Origin: Cladopsammia gracilis
Taxonomy: Eukaryota > Cnidaria > Anthozoa > Scleractinia > Dendrophylliidae
Direction: 5' to 3'
NCBI GenBank assembly: GCA_022457155.1
Contig: JAJGOT010000420.1
Location: 432,001 to 496,000 of the forward strand
Length of the DNA: 64,000 bases
In this document: positions 47,573 to 61,135 of the stretch, piece after piece
Numbering within the stretch: the first letter of the stretch is position 1
Layout of the letters: the number at the start of each line of letters is the position of its first letter
The notes under the pieces: model-generated
The model's database searches: none
Told to the model about the DNA's origin: nothing
What the model saw: only the letters and a program-made list of their open reading frames with translations
Position numbers and translations under genes: made by a program

Positions 47573-49112
47573 TTGTAGGGCCTACGTATTTTTCCGCGGT
47601 CGAGAGTCAGCTAGGATAGTAGGTTTACTTGACAAGACGTACAGGGCACATTTGTGGCAGGTCGAATTTCCACGCAGTACTTACCTTCATCCGGGTCACG
47701 GATGATCACTGTTCCGAAGTGGCACCACATGTCTGCGTTGTGATAGTTTTTTGTAGAAATTTCATATTTAATATTGCGTAGAGCCGACAAAGCACTTTCC
47801 GTGAGGCTAGCATCATAGATTGATGTGCACTTTGGCTCGCACGCGCCCTGTAAAAAAATGGATGCAATTAACGGTTGCAATATGAACTTTTAAAAGTATT
47901 ATATAACATTGCAACACAAAATACGTGCCTTGGTTGGCTGCTAAACCATTTAATTTAATATATTGGACGTTTAATTCTATTTTTAGTATTCTATAAAAAT
48001 TCTATAATAATTTTAATTTTGCATGACATGTCCGAAAGGAAGGAAGGCATTAATTGTTTTGTAAATTTGTTTCGAATTATTGTCACTTAAAAGCCCCGTT
48101 AGACGGTGAAGTATCAACGAAGACAAACATGGTCAAAGTGTAACCCATAGCAGCCTTGCTTTGGCCAATTGAGGTTAAAAGCGGTAATGAAGTGTCAGGT
48201 TTTGTATTGACTATAGATAGTTAAATATACAAACCTGAGCCTGTATTTCGTATTCATCAACGGGCTTCAAGCGATACTGTGATTGTGTCCCGGGTAAAAT
48301 CATACGCTTATTTCCTTCCACGGGTACAAGCTTAAGTTCACATTCTACAGGAAGGCTGTGGTCGTCTATATAGACACACCTTACGTGAGGCTTGACTCTG
48401 GATGAGGCCTAAAACTCGAGAAAATATGAAACTGATGAAATACTGCAGTACATGTATCTACAGCTGATTTCATAACACAGTTTTATTCAGTGGTTTCTCC
48501 GGTGCAACTATGCTTATGGCATATCTTGTGTAAGAGCAAAATAATTACGCCACTCTAAGTACATCCTTTGTCCAACAGTTATTGGATGCTATTACTGGAA
48601 TGATATCCCAATATCCATACACAAAAAGCAAACTAAACAACAATTTAAAAGAGCACTTTACCAATATTATTTTGCTCAGTATTAATCACTGTATCAATCT
48701 AATGTTTCTATTCCTTTCTTAGTAGTGTGTTCTCTTTTTCTTAAAAACAAAATTGTAATTTAGTTATAAGGCAATAATTAGTTTACCTATATCTTGCCCT
48801 TCTCCATTTTGTTTTTGTTTTTTTTCTATCTTGATAAGTTCAAAAAACGTTTGTAATAACAATAAATGGAGTAAATAAATAAGAAAAAGATATGTAAATT
48901 TTCATTGCAAGGGTGGTTTACCAGTAATAGGACATTATCGTGACATATTTTCCCCGCCCCAATCAGGGAGCTCGTGGCTTCATGTTTCAGAAACCGGGGT
49001 ACGCTCCGGCATTTGTGAACCACCTGACCCTTGAGGACGTTAAATTATTTATAGTTTGCTATAGTATTTATAACCTCCAAAATATATTCATCGTGTGTAC
49101 CATGCAACTTAC

Positions 49113-49337
49113 CACTTTCGTTCGTAACAGAAACTCGGCATGTTTTACCTTCTTCTTGTCACCTGTTACGTACAGCATATGGCCTGCACCTGGTTTCACC
49201 TCTGCCCCAGTTACAGTGCTAACGCTTCGAAGATTGTCTCCCCCCGGACCACTTACTACTTTTTTAAACTGACTTGGGATCTTTACTGGTTGACCGGGGG
49301 AGGTGTCGCGTCTATTCTCCACCGTCTTCACCTCAGC
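49113..49337 (-). CDS. Gene B exon 3: KH-like domain 2
   Basis: Seventy-five codons. The core [20 protein letters not shown] and the following STVTGAEV are almost identical to gene A, as is the final helix AEFLLRTKV. Borders are CTTAG at the acceptor and GTG/GTAAGT at the donor, phase 0 at both ends. Confidence 0.87.
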
Positions 49338-50162
49338 CTAAGATTTGAAGTAGACGTAAACACATTCATTTTCCGAGATGGTATCGTTCTGCCTTTTTAT
49401 CTCTTGAATACACGTGGTGTTGAACGAGATGTAGTTTACGTAGAAAATCATGCAAATTTTCAATCCTTTCAGCTGGAAACTTTTCATGGTGATTCCGCTG
49501 ACCAGTAGATAAGGCTTGCGCATATATTTTGCCCGTTCCGATAGGTGATGGGCATCTGCCTTACCCATGAAGACGGCGTTGGAGGAAGGGGAGGGTCCGG
49601 AGATGGACGCAGAGGGTTGGGTGGGGGGAGGTGTGGAGCAAAACGCGTAGGAGAGGGGAGGGTAGGAAGGTTGTTTCGTATTCACGAGTTGGCTCATATG
49701 AGCTTTTGATTTATCCCACAGATACTTTTAAACGTTAACCGAAATAAAACTCTAATGTAAGACTGTAGTTCAGTGTAGTTCTGATTTAGCAAGCTTACAC
49801 CATCTCAATAGCTTCCGTGAAGTTTCACGAGGCGTGCACCTCACTTGAATTTGCATTGCACTTGCCTATTAACTCGCTCGGAACTTAAATTGTGACGCGG
49901 CATCACTCAAAGTAGAGTTATGGCTAATAAAAGCCAAAAACGTGATTACTGATAGTTGCATCAACAGCAGATAACAAAAATAAAGCCAGCTTGATTCCCG
50001 GTGTAGTTGGTTCGGACCAGAAATAACGAAGGTTCTAGGGAATAATTCTCACACCTTAGCCAAATGATTATGTGTGTAGCGCAAAAAAGTATCGAAATGT
50101 CCGATTTTTTTGTGCAAAATATCGATATTCTTTAAGCAGACGAGAATAAAGATTGCACTCAC

Positions 50163-50385
50163 CAGTTTTTCATTTACAAGTTCCATTGCGTATATGCGTT
50201 CTTCTTCACTGCCATGGACCATAAATCCCGGTGCATGCTTGCCTTCAGACTGAGTAAGCTTTGCTCCTGATTGCATTTCGATTTGTTTTATTGTAGTCCC
50301 TTTTTTGCCGATTACGAAACCCATCAGATTCTTGGGAACGGCAACAAATCTGCCAGGCTCTTCTTTGAGGTCTTGGTAAGCAGTT
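50163..50385 (-). CDS. Gene B exon 2: KH domain 1
   Basis: Encodes [18 protein letters not shown], then TTIKQIEMQSGAKL and a final helix AMELVNEKL. The GxxG loop is intact. The acceptor is CTCACAG, the donor CTG/GTGAGT, with the same phases as the gene A counterpart; it is six codons shorter. Confidence 0.88.
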
Positions 50386-50494
50386 CTGTGAGTTACAAAT
50401 AGTTAGTTATAAATACGTCCATTATTGCCTTGTACAGCGGGAACAAAAATTCCCGGATTTTATTTCAAAAATTTTTACCAGCACCACAGGAAAG

Positions 50495-50655
50495 CATCGC
50501 GCGGTAGCTTTATTTTGAATGATTACACTAAAGACTTAATTTAAACTCAAAAGTAAAATAAACTGTGCAACTGAAATGAAGCACTGCTCAAACGTATTCG
50601 TTTGAATTGCTACACATTATCCCATCCAGACACATAAGTTAAAACCACAATTTAT
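50495..50655 (-). repeat. Decayed units of the 88-bp repeat in gene B intron 1
   Basis: TTTTGAATGATTACACTAAA with ACTCAAAAGT, then GTTTGAATTGCTACACATTA with CAGACACATAAGTTAAAAC, are two weak monomers. They sit at the same place in the intron as the unit in gene A (both follow CCCGGATTTTA). Confidence 0.5.
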
Positions 50656-50947
50656 CTATTTAAATCTCAAAACTTTGACCCTGCAGTGAAGGGGAAAATC
50701 GTCCAGTCAAAAGTTCAGGCCATTATCCTTTTTTCTCAATAAATTGTAATATTTCGTTACTTATATTAATCTCAAGACAGTACAGAGGTCAACAAATGTG
50801 TTGCCTGCCTCGTTATCTACCAAAAGGCAAACTTGCGTGACACGATAGTTATACGGTAGTTATACGGTAGTTATTGTTCTTGCCTTGCACTTACGTCATA
50901 TCATGTGATATTAAAATTCAGAAGCATTAAAAAACAGATTTCAATTC

Positions 50948-52620
<1,673 letters not shown>

Positions 52621-53109
52621 AGTTTACCTCATTTTACGTCCGTTCGCCGATTCCTTTCGATTATCATAACGTCTTTCCATGGCTATAATTTACACGTTCC
52701 TTTTTTAAATCCCATTTCTTACACAAAGTAAATGAATTTTGGCTCTTAATACCGCTTTAGACATTGATGCAGATGAAGTATTCAGTTGATAACTCTCAAA
52801 CCGGAAGTACTTCCGGGTTTCAACATACTTCCGCTCTCAGACAATTGTTACCATTCCCACCCATTTGTTTGCACACACGACGCCTGGGAGTCTTCTGTAA
52901 GCACAAGTAGGAATAGTCTCGAACTCTATTTACAGAATACTGGATGAGCAAGATTCTACGCGTTCTCTGATAAATTAAAAAAGTGCATCTGAAAATCAAT
53001 CCGTGGAAACAGAGACAATTATTATCAGCCTTTGATTTAATAACAGAAATTAAGCAACATATGTGAAAGCTTGCGAGAGAGAAAGTTTCCACGTTTTCTT
53101 TTCCTCTAC

Positions 53110-53362
53110 CCTAAAACAAATAATTAACTTAAAATTTTTTATACCATCTGTATTGTATTTTTATTGTATCTATTGTATTTTTACTTTGTCCGTATGATAA
53201 CACAACTACTAATACTTGTATCGTGTCCACATCGTGTCTGTATCTGTCCTATATCGTATGTATTTTTATGGTGTCATTCTCATAAGTGTATGTAAAGCGC
53301 CATGAGACATTGTGATATGTGCGCTATATAAGTCTCTATTTAATATTATTATTATTATATTA
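53110..53362 (+). repeat. Retroelement-type 3' tail
   Basis: TGTAAAGCGCCATGAGACAT, GCGCTATATAAGTC and an (ATT)n run at 53342-53362. The upstream 200 bp is TTGTATT-rich with no coding. Confidence 0.5.
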
Positions 53363-53574
53363 TTGTGTCTGTATCTATATCTGGATCATATAATATTTTA
53401 TTTGGATCGTGCTTCTATCATATGTTACACTAGTTAAATAACTATAATTCTAATTCGTTATCAATCTTAATTATAGCTTATCTTCAATTTATACACTTCC
53501 AATATTTAGATATATTATATTTAGTTAAGCTTGTCAGTCATGTTGTCCATCTGTCAGGCTTGGTTTAAGGGGAC

Positions 53575-53705
53575 ACATTTCTTTGAACGTCTCTCAAAAA
53601 CTGTAAGAAAGTTGGTAGCTTGGCCACAATCTCTTCTGGCTCTCAGTTCCCTTCACCAAGGACTCGATCCCATTCTTCACAGTGGAGATACGGTATATCA
53701 GCGTG
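53575..53705 (-). pseudogene. Decayed tandem copy of the gene C last exon
   Basis: The sequence reads GCTGATATACCG and then nearly the same codons as the intact exon at 53698-53835. It has a small insertion near the start (PY) and TGG changed to TGA at 53645-53643. Its tail still ends LRDVQRNVSP and a stop, which is probably the ancestral C-terminus. Confidence 0.75.
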
Positions 53706-53835
53706 GTTTAACAGTTGTCTGAACTTGTCTTAAAAACTGTAAAAACGTAGGTAGCTTGGCCACAATCTCTTCTGGCTCCCAGCTCCCTTCATCAAGGACT
53801 CGATCCCATTCTTCACAGTGGAGATGTATATCAGC
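53698..53835 (-). CDS. Gene C last exon, intact copy
   Basis: The acceptor CGTATAG leads to ADIHLHCEEWDRVLDEGSWE, then PEEIVAKLPTFLQFLRQVQ, ending TTVKPR and TGA. The stop codon at 53700-53698 overlaps the beginning of the decayed tandem copy below it, so the duplication itself appears to have supplied the stop. Confidence 0.75.
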   Translation of the reverse strand, partial: ADIHLHCEEWDRVLDEGSWEPEEIVAKLPTFLQFLRQVQTTVKPR

Positions 53836-54592
53836 CTATACGAAAAATAAAGCATTTCAATAGAATAATAATATAACAGACATGTTATCTTATTTAAAAA
53901 GCTACGAAAAGCGTGAAGAAAAATTAAAAACTAAAATTATGAATTATGGGAATAAGCAAGCAGGGAAGAAAGAAAGGATAAAAAAATAAATCAAAACTGA
54001 AACAAAGCAATGAAGAAAGGAAGATAAATAAAGAAAACTGGTACAGTTGAACTTTCACCGACGGCCTCCTTCCAACAACCGCCACCTTAATCAAGAAAAT
54101 GTGCCGGTAGTTGAACACTCGAATATCCTCTCACTGAAATCTTCCCATATTCGCACCCTTCTATAAAAAGCGAAAATTCTGTCCCCGGGAATTACACAAC
54201 GACTGATTTACTGACTCACTCTGTGACTGATTGATCGGAATGACCAAATGATATGAATAGTGTACTAAAGCTTTGGAAACTGATCGTGGTATTTGATTGG
54301 CAGTCGAAAAAAACAATCATTACTTTTGGTTCTTTGCTAAGTGATATCATTGGTTCAAAATGAGTGTAACGAACCCTTACGAGCCATAGCAAATATGCTA
54401 TTAAAGCAACCAGTTCGGCAGAAAGAAATTCAAAACAAATCGTGACTTAATTGGCCATGGCTAACTGTCTGTATTTTGGTCGGGATCTGCTCAGTCCATT
54501 GTGTTTTTGTGTGTGTTGCCGCATTGGTCACATTTATTTTTGGTCCTACGGAATCATTAGAAAGTCACTCAAGATAAAAAGCGTGAAAAAAC

Positions 54593-54873
54593 CTTTGCGG
54601 GTATTTCCTCGATGTTCTTGGTATCCGGCTCATAAGGGGACACACTCGTTGCTTGATCTTTGCAGACAGTCAAGCTAAACTGTTCACCCTCCACTTCATG
54701 TTGATACGTCTTTCGTAGACTGCGGCGCTGGTAAAACAAATCAAATCCGTCTTGTAACTCTGAGGCTGGCGGCAAAGTCAGCCGCCCGTTCTCAATCTTC
54801 ATTCCCATGAGGTAACTTTCTAAAATTTTGTCTTCTTCTTCGTCTTGTGGAGTTCTGGGAACATAGGTTTTAC
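54593..54873 (-). CDS. Gene C exon 8 equivalent
   Basis: A 281-nt exon needing one carried base at its start. It encodes TYVPRTPQDEEEDKILESYL, a GRLTLPPASELQDGFDLFYQ strand-turn region and ends NIEEIPAK in phase 0. It corresponds in position and length class to exon 8 of genes A and B ([20 protein letters not shown]). Confidence 0.75.
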
Positions 54874-55030
54874 CTTGAGGAAAAGTTAAAGAAATACTGA
54901 CTAAATCACCATAAAATATGTTTCCGTTGATACCATTTTTTGGAGTGTTTCTTGTGCTGCGACCAATCAGATTTTAGGTAAAGTTTTGTCCGCATTATTT
55001 GCCACTCTAGAAACGTCAGGAAGACAACGC

Positions 55031-55179
55031 ACTAGCTTTCACCACTAAGCTTTCTGGGATCGTTTGGCCAACCAGCGTTAGTAACGATAGATTGATGGTT
55101 TCCAAGGGCAACTATTAACCAATCATAGCTCGTATTGGTAACCCAAACGATCCCAGAAACTCAGTGCCAAAAGCTAGTA
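55031..55179. repeat. Inverted-repeat element in gene C
   Basis: ACTAGCTTTCACC with TTTCTGGGATCGTTTGG at the left is mirrored by CCAAACGATCCCAGAAAC and AAAGCTAGT at the right. Confidence 0.8.
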
Positions 55180-55499
55180 CTCATTCTCCCAAAGTTTTTG
55201 GTGGGACGAAAAGACTTCAACAATAAATCAACTCAATGAATAAACCCCCAACTTTTCCGTTTCTGAAGATCTCGCCGTGATTTACTTGGTTAAAATCACC
55301 ATTCCAGTAATATTGTCATAATTTGCTGGTTTTTATTTTTCGATTGTCCTGTAAAACAATATTTCCCTTTACAATATTGTCGCGTTTCAGATCTTCTGAG
55401 GATTTGACTTTTTTGAATTAACAACTCTTTATAGCTGACCCTCATCCACCACTTTGTTTCGTGAGCAAGCGCACTTCTACAACCAGCAACAGAGAATAA

Positions 55500-55883
55500 A
55501 TGCCACAAAAAGCTCAGAGAAGGTTAGCAGAAAGAGAACTAGCTAAGTTAAGTTTGTCTGTGTATGGATGGGGCCCAATGGTTGGAGAAATACTGCAGAA
55601 ACCTAATGCCCCCTTGGGACTGAAAGATGGAAGTCAGGGTCAAGTTAGAGGCAATAATGTTTGCTGGTATCTTGCCCGCGAGCAAGCTCTCTTGAAGTGG
55701 GGATGGTCCCCTTCTCCTCCTCCTCCTCCTCCTCCTCCTCCAAGAGAGCTTGCTCGCAGGTTAGCTGGTATCTCGAGTCATTGTCTTACTTGTTCTTATC
55801 GACAAGCGGCAATCAAATTTCTTGGAAGGTATCAAAATGTCCATTCTCAATCTGTTGTGAAGCTGAGTGCAGATATGAAATGA
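55500..55883 (+). other. Open frame of unknown origin in the gene C intron
   Basis: 127 codons on the strand opposite gene C, starting MPQKAQRRLAERELAKL. The middle (about 55678-55757) is a hairpin whose arms read GAGCAAGCTCTCTT and its reverse complement around a CCT repeat, giving a poly-Pro run. The first 60 codons are protein-like but unrecognised. It may be repeat-derived sequence inserted where exon 7 of gene C would be expected. It is not called as a gene. Confidence 0.3.
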
Positions 55884-56465
55884 TGGCGTGTTGGAGGTGT
55901 CTCCCTGCTCCTCATCACACTGCACGTGGGCTAGGACGTTTTTTTACAGGAATAGGTGCGCTACGAGAGAATGATAAGGAGGAAGCTGCATCTCCCATTT
56001 CTTTGTCTTTAGCATCTGCTTCCATGAGCCATGCCTTTTCACAGAAATAACAGAGATAATCTATCAAACACCAGGAAGAGCGTTTGATCAGGATATCCAA
56101 ACACTGAGAAGTGGGTCGAAAAAAACGAGGCGTTGCCGAGTTTCTTTAACAACTTCGAGGTGTTTAGATACCTGATGAAACACTCTTTTGAGTATTTGAT
56201 ATGTCCTCTCAAACTGATCATTAAATACAGAGAAAATGAAGGAATAAAATCGCCAAGACCTATGCTAATTAAGATCGGGTTTCCCGACCATCGTCATGCT
56301 TATGATTTCGGCGTTTGTTTAAACTTAATCTAAAACGTATTCAGAGACATTTTATGTTTAAAGCTTTGGTTCGCAGAACTTGATATCTCCATGAAGATGC
56401 ATTTGCATTTATGACTTCATTCATATTTGTATTAGTCTAACCACCTGCTAAGGAATAGCCAATAC

Positions 56466-56674
56466 CTTAGCACGAACATCTCTACAGGTAGGGGTGTAGA
56501 AGGTGAAATCGTATCTAATGTCTTCCTTGGCTGCCTTGGGTGAAAGATTCTTTTCAATTTCCGCAACCTCCATTTCCTCTACACCCTCTTTGAAAACTGG
56601 TTTCCAACTTTTTTTATTCGCAGTTTCAAGCTTTTCTTTTATTTCCTTCGGGGCAAACGTTTTCTCTAATTCAT
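56466..56674 (-). CDS. Gene C exon 6 equivalent
   Basis: It starts in phase 2 after TGTTGCAG, matching the base carried from exon 5. It encodes DELEKTFAPKEIKEKLETAN, then KKSWKPVFKEGVEEMEVAEI and ends DFTFYTPTCRDVRAK. It is shorter by two codons than gene A exon 6 but keeps the F-K-E-G-V core. Confidence 0.78.
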
Positions 56675-57601
56675 CTGCAACAGAAAAAACAACAGGATTC
56701 AGCATGGGCTCGTTGTGAACAACATTACCACGTCGAATAGCATATCGAACCTTTCGTTTCCTTACGTAATAGTATTTAGTGAAATATTAAACTCGAGAAT
56801 TGAATGCCAATCTGCTTTTTCAATTCTCGGCAGACGTCTCCAAGTGCCTATAAAGCGCTTTTAACACGTACTAGTAGTTTCTCTTGCAACTCTTGCAAAG
56901 AAATTAAATCAGTGCAACAGAATTAAGGTGGTTCGATACAGTTTTCTGGAGACCATACCTACATTTTTCAATTGGCTTTTAAGCGGTCTTCTCCAAGTCA
57001 GATCAACGTGAAATTTTCACCACTTCACCACTAACTGGTTTTGAATTAAAGTTTGGCAAGATATATTTTCTGGTAAAATCGATATTACTATGACGACGAT
57101 AAACAAGAAACTTAGAAATAAGTAAAAGTGAAATTTAGCGCGTTTAAGATTTCGCATTGAAAATCCCACATAGGCATCTTAAAATATGGTATATGGCATA
57201 TATATTTTGCAAGAATAAAAAAATTCTGTATGTTTGAATTAAAATAAATCGCAATAACATTTCAAACCTTACTATTTGTGTACTTGTATTAAATTGCTCG
57301 AGAGATTAACACTGGCTTTGTGAAATTACTTAATGATAATGTCAAAAAGTAGCTTGATGTTATGTTTGTAAACCTTGAAAGTTTTGTTTACTTTCTCTTT
57401 TGCGATCTTGAGAACTACCTTTTTTCCTAACATCGCATCATGTGCAATTTTTGGGTAATTTTCGATTTTAATGGCTTTTGCAAAAATCTGAGAAACGGCT
57501 CGATGGATTTTTTCAAAACATTCACTGTGCATGCTTACCGATGTGCAAAATATTATCTGAAAGTTTCATTGGCATTGATTCACTGGAACGCCTTTTAATT
57601 T

Positions 57602-58043
57602 AAAGATGAAGACGACGTACGAACCGGCCAAAAAAATGGCGTTACAAATTTACTTTTTTAAGTTATTCTCAGTAATGATTTCAAATCAATGCGCACTACA
57701 TTCTTCCGTGATTGAAACATTGCAATGTACGCTCGTTGATGCAAATTTCTTTGCATCTGTTTTCTTTTGCGTTCAATACGCCTGCTGTAACAAAACGCAA
57801 AAGCGCATTTATTGTTCAAAATAATCCTAAAAAGAGACTTAAGGGAATCTGGAAAGTAGCAAGGAGAGTAATAAGGTACAATCATGCTCGAATATAGATA
57901 ATAATAGATGCACAGCAGATCACAACGAAAGTATAAATCACGGAGGAATGCAGTGCGCATTGATTTGAAATCATTATTAAGCATAACTTAAAAAAGTAAA
58001 TTTGTAACGCCATTTTTTCGGCCAGTTCGTACATCGTCTTCAT
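57602..58043. repeat. Palindrome nested in the giant palindrome
   Basis: AAGATGAAGACGACGTACGA at the left is mirrored by TCGTACATCGTCTTCATCTT at the right. The arms run about 115 bp through GATTTCAAATCAATGCGCA. Confidence 0.9.
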
Positions 58044-58047
58044 CTTT

Positions 58048-58247
58048 AAATAGGCCATTTGCACGATGACGTCATTTGACTACTACTACCAGAATCCTTC
58101 AGTTTTTTGTTTTGTAGTGCAAATTAGGGCTATTGTTATTTAAACCGCACTGGGATTACAAAATTTAAATAAGAAAGGAAAAACGAAATGAATTCTGGTA
58201 GTAGTAGTCAAATGACGTCATCGTGCAAATGGCCTATTTAAAGGCGT
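58048..58247. repeat. Second nested palindrome
   Basis: AAATAGGCCATTTGCACGAT with GACGTCATTTGACTACTAC is mirrored exactly at the right end (58194-58245). Confidence 0.9.
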
Positions 58248-59848
58248 CCCAGTAAATCAATGGCAATGAAACTTTCAGATAATATTTTGCACATCGGTAA
58301 GCATGCACAGTGAATGTTTTAAAAAAATCCATCGAGCCGTTTCTCAGATTTTTGCAAAAGCCATTAAAATCGAAAATTACCCAAAAATTGCACATGAAGC
58401 GATGTTAGGGAAAAAGGTAGTTCTCAAGATCGCAAAAGAGAAAGTAAACGGCAAAACTTTCATTCCTTAATGTCCTCGGAAACTTGGAACAGCAAACAAC
58501 AACAGCACATTGCGATGGTTGGGTTCTGGCCCCAAAATCGTCCATTTATTAGCAAACAACATAACAAACCCTAGTATAATACAGTACGGCTATACACATG
58601 TACATATCCGCTTCATGAGGAGTTTTTAGGCATATTCAGAAGTAGAATGACAACAACCATCCGAAAGTTAAAGCCCGATTACGTTGAAGATATCGACACA
58701 AAGGTGCCAGAACCACAATGGCTAAATAACCGTTACACATTACTTTTAAACAACCTAATTATCATATATTTGAATACCAAAACCCAGGACCTCCCTCGTC
58801 CATAAGGAAATCATTTCTCTTTCCGCTACTTATTCATTGCATTCATAATACGCTACAAGAGAAATGGAAAAGTTTACAAACATAACATCAAACTACTTTT
58901 TGACATTATCATTAAGTAATTTCACAAAGCCAGTGTTAATCTCCCTATCAATTTAATACAAGTACATTAATAGTAAGGTCTGAAATGTTATTGCGATTTA
59001 TTTTAATTCAAACATACAGAATTTTTTTATTCTTGCAAAATATATACGCCATATACCATATTTTAAGATGCCTATGTGGGATTTTCAATGCGAAATCTTA
59101 AGCGCGCTAAATGTCACTTTTACTGATTTCTAAGTTTCTTGTTTATCGTCATCATGGTAATATCGATTTTATCAGAAAATATATTTTGCCAAACTTCAAT
59201 TCAAAACCAGTTAGAGGTGAAAATTTCACGTTGATCTGACTTGGAGAAGGCCGCTTAAAAGCCGATTGAAAAATGTTGGTATGGTCTCCAGAAAACTGTA
59301 TCGAACCACCTTAAAGTTGCAAGTTCAGGGTCCGCGGAGCTTATTTTGAAGTGAGGGAAGTGGGGGAAGCGGGGGTTTGAATTGACCGCCAAAGTGTTAG
59401 TAAATTGGGGGTCCGGAGTCGTGCTCCCCCGGGAAAATTTGAAAAATACGGTCTTTAGAAATGGCTAGAAATGTAATTTAAACAGTCCAGCGTGGTGAAA
59501 AATAATCAATCTATAACAACTACAAACACCCATTTTTAAGGAAACGAAGATAGTCGGGGCATCACACTGCAGTATCAATCAAACTCATTAGTCATACTAC
59601 AAAATTGAATGACTTGTATATAACAAAAGTCACCCAAGGCACTGTGAAGGAAAAACTATAGAGTGCTGAAACATCTAGATAAAGAATTTTTAACCTTTCT
59701 AGGAGGAGAGAATCAATCGACTTCGTCAAAGGCGGTTCAGGTTTTGATTGTGATCCTTCATTGATCTTTAGCTAGTTAGGTTCCCACATCGTGTTGCAGT
59801 GCATAAATGGCGGCAATTTCCATCAGTTCACAATGTAAAAACAATCAC

Positions 59849-60002
59849 CTTCATCAACGTTGTTTATGTAGGCGTGACCAAAATGACAATACATGTCAAC
59901 TTGGACCACTTCTTCACGCTTTTCCCCATGAATTTTTCTTAACACTTTAAGAACCTTTTCCGTTATTCTGTCTGTGTTTGTAAAGCCGGGACATGTTTCC
60001 TC
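59849..60002 (-). CDS. Gene C exon 5 equivalent
   Basis: The acceptor TTTCAG leads into EETCPGFTNTDRITEKVLKV, then LRKIHGEKREEVVQ and VDMYCHFGHAYINNVDE, with a GT donor in phase 1. Alignment to genes A and B rests on the DMxCHFGxxxI block and the D-E donor end. It is the most 5' piece of gene C found. Confidence 0.75.
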
Positions 60003-61135
60003 CTGAAATATCAATATTTTTTATAAATATAACATTCTATAAAAATGACTCCAGGGCTCATTGACCTGAGCGTTATCCCGATAGTAAACAGTCCAGCCAA
60101 TAAATCCATGAAAAAGAATCTATTTAAGCACCAATCAGTGCATTTAGAATGAATATGCTAATTGGGGACATTACACATTGAACAGAACAAATCAAAATGA
60201 TAATTATAATGATAACATGATAACAATTTCCAAGGCTTTTGCTTCAATATCTTCGTTGCATCTCCTTGTTCATTATATGAACTTCAAGGAGATACCAGGA
60301 TTTCCCCCACTGCGGAAAAATCATATATTGATTTAATATCAACACATGCGAAGATATCAAGTTTTATCTTCACGGTGAATGTGAAGAATATATCAATATC
60401 TTTAATTACGTTAATTAGCTACCATGTTTGCCCTTTTGTCAAACAAACTAAAGGGTGACTGTCGGTCTACAATCCAACATTTTTGGATCTTCCTCAGAAA
60501 TCTTTGTTAGGCATCTTCCACAATCTTCGGAAATTTTTGTTAGATGACCGGAAACGTTCGTACAACCTTTGGGACAGTGTTCGGAGAATTTTCGAAAATC
60601 TTCGGAAATTGCTTAAAACTTTTTTTTTTGTGTGTAATTTTTATTTTATTAACATAATAATCATTACTAGATTACATTTTAGGATATATATTAAAAATAA
60701 CTAGTAAGCAAAGAAAGGAAAAGCAAAAACAGTGCTTTGTGTGTTACAAACAAAAGACAAAAAAAGTAAAAGTTACAGCAAAAATATGCCTGCCTATATG
60801 TAGCAATATTTAATCCTTGTTGAAATATATTTGATTTAAACTTTGTTATCTGTATGTCAATTTAAACTTTTATCTGTAAATTTAAACTTTTATCTGTAAA
60901 TTTAAACTTTGTTATCTGTATATTTAAACTTTTATACTAAATTTCATTTAATCTTTATATAAAATTATATGTAAACTTTCAGTTTTCTTATTTAAACTTT
61001 GTTTAAAATGCATTTAAACTTCGTTCAAATGTCGTTTAAACTTCGATGATAAATTTCATTTGAACTTCCAAGTTTATTTAATCTTCTTTCAATTTTCATT
61101 TAATCCACGGTAAATTTCATTTAATCTTCCTGGGG
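60003..61135. other. No gene recognised; low-complexity tracts
   Basis: TTCGGAAAT-type short repeats at 60480-60612 and many AATTTAAACTTTTATCTGTA-like units at 60780-61120. If gene C has 5' exons in the window they should be here or above, but none was recognised. Confidence 0.5.

Larger units (their letters stand above)
56927..59310. repeat. TTAA-flanked giant palindrome with nested insertions
   Basis: The left end GGTGGTTCGATACAGTTTTC is mirrored by GAAAACTGTATCGAACCACC, flanked by TTAA at 56923-56926 and 59311-59314. The left arm is about 675 bp (to about 57601) and the right arm resumes at about 58248. The centre is filled by two other palindromes (57602-58043 and 58048-58247). The right arm is split by about 400 bp of unrelated sequence (about 58465-58868). 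It lies between exons 5 and 6 of gene C. Confidence 0.9.
53698..60002 (-). pseudogene. Gene C: partial third paralogue, 5' part absent and exon 7 missing
   Basis: Four exons can be matched to the A/B layout: 60002-59849 (exon 5; VDMYCHFGHAYINNVDE parallels [11 protein letters not shown]), 56674-56466 (exon 6; RYDFTFYTPTCRDVRAK parallels [17 protein letters not shown]), 54873-54593 (exon 8) and 53835-53698 (exon 9; EEWDRVLDEGSWEPEEIVAK). Each is open with good splice borders. Exon 6 ends in phase 0 but exon 8 needs one carried base, exactly what the missing exon 7 would supply; direct joining hits a stop. No start exon or KH exon is seen up to 64000. The gene is much more diverged than A and B are from each other. 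It may be a decayed copy, or the missing exons may be too diverged to see or lie outside the window. Confidence 0.7.

Noticed and set aside
57606..58064. Mirrored open frames with MISNQCALHSSVI
   Set aside because: They arise from the two arms of a nested palindrome, not from a gene family.
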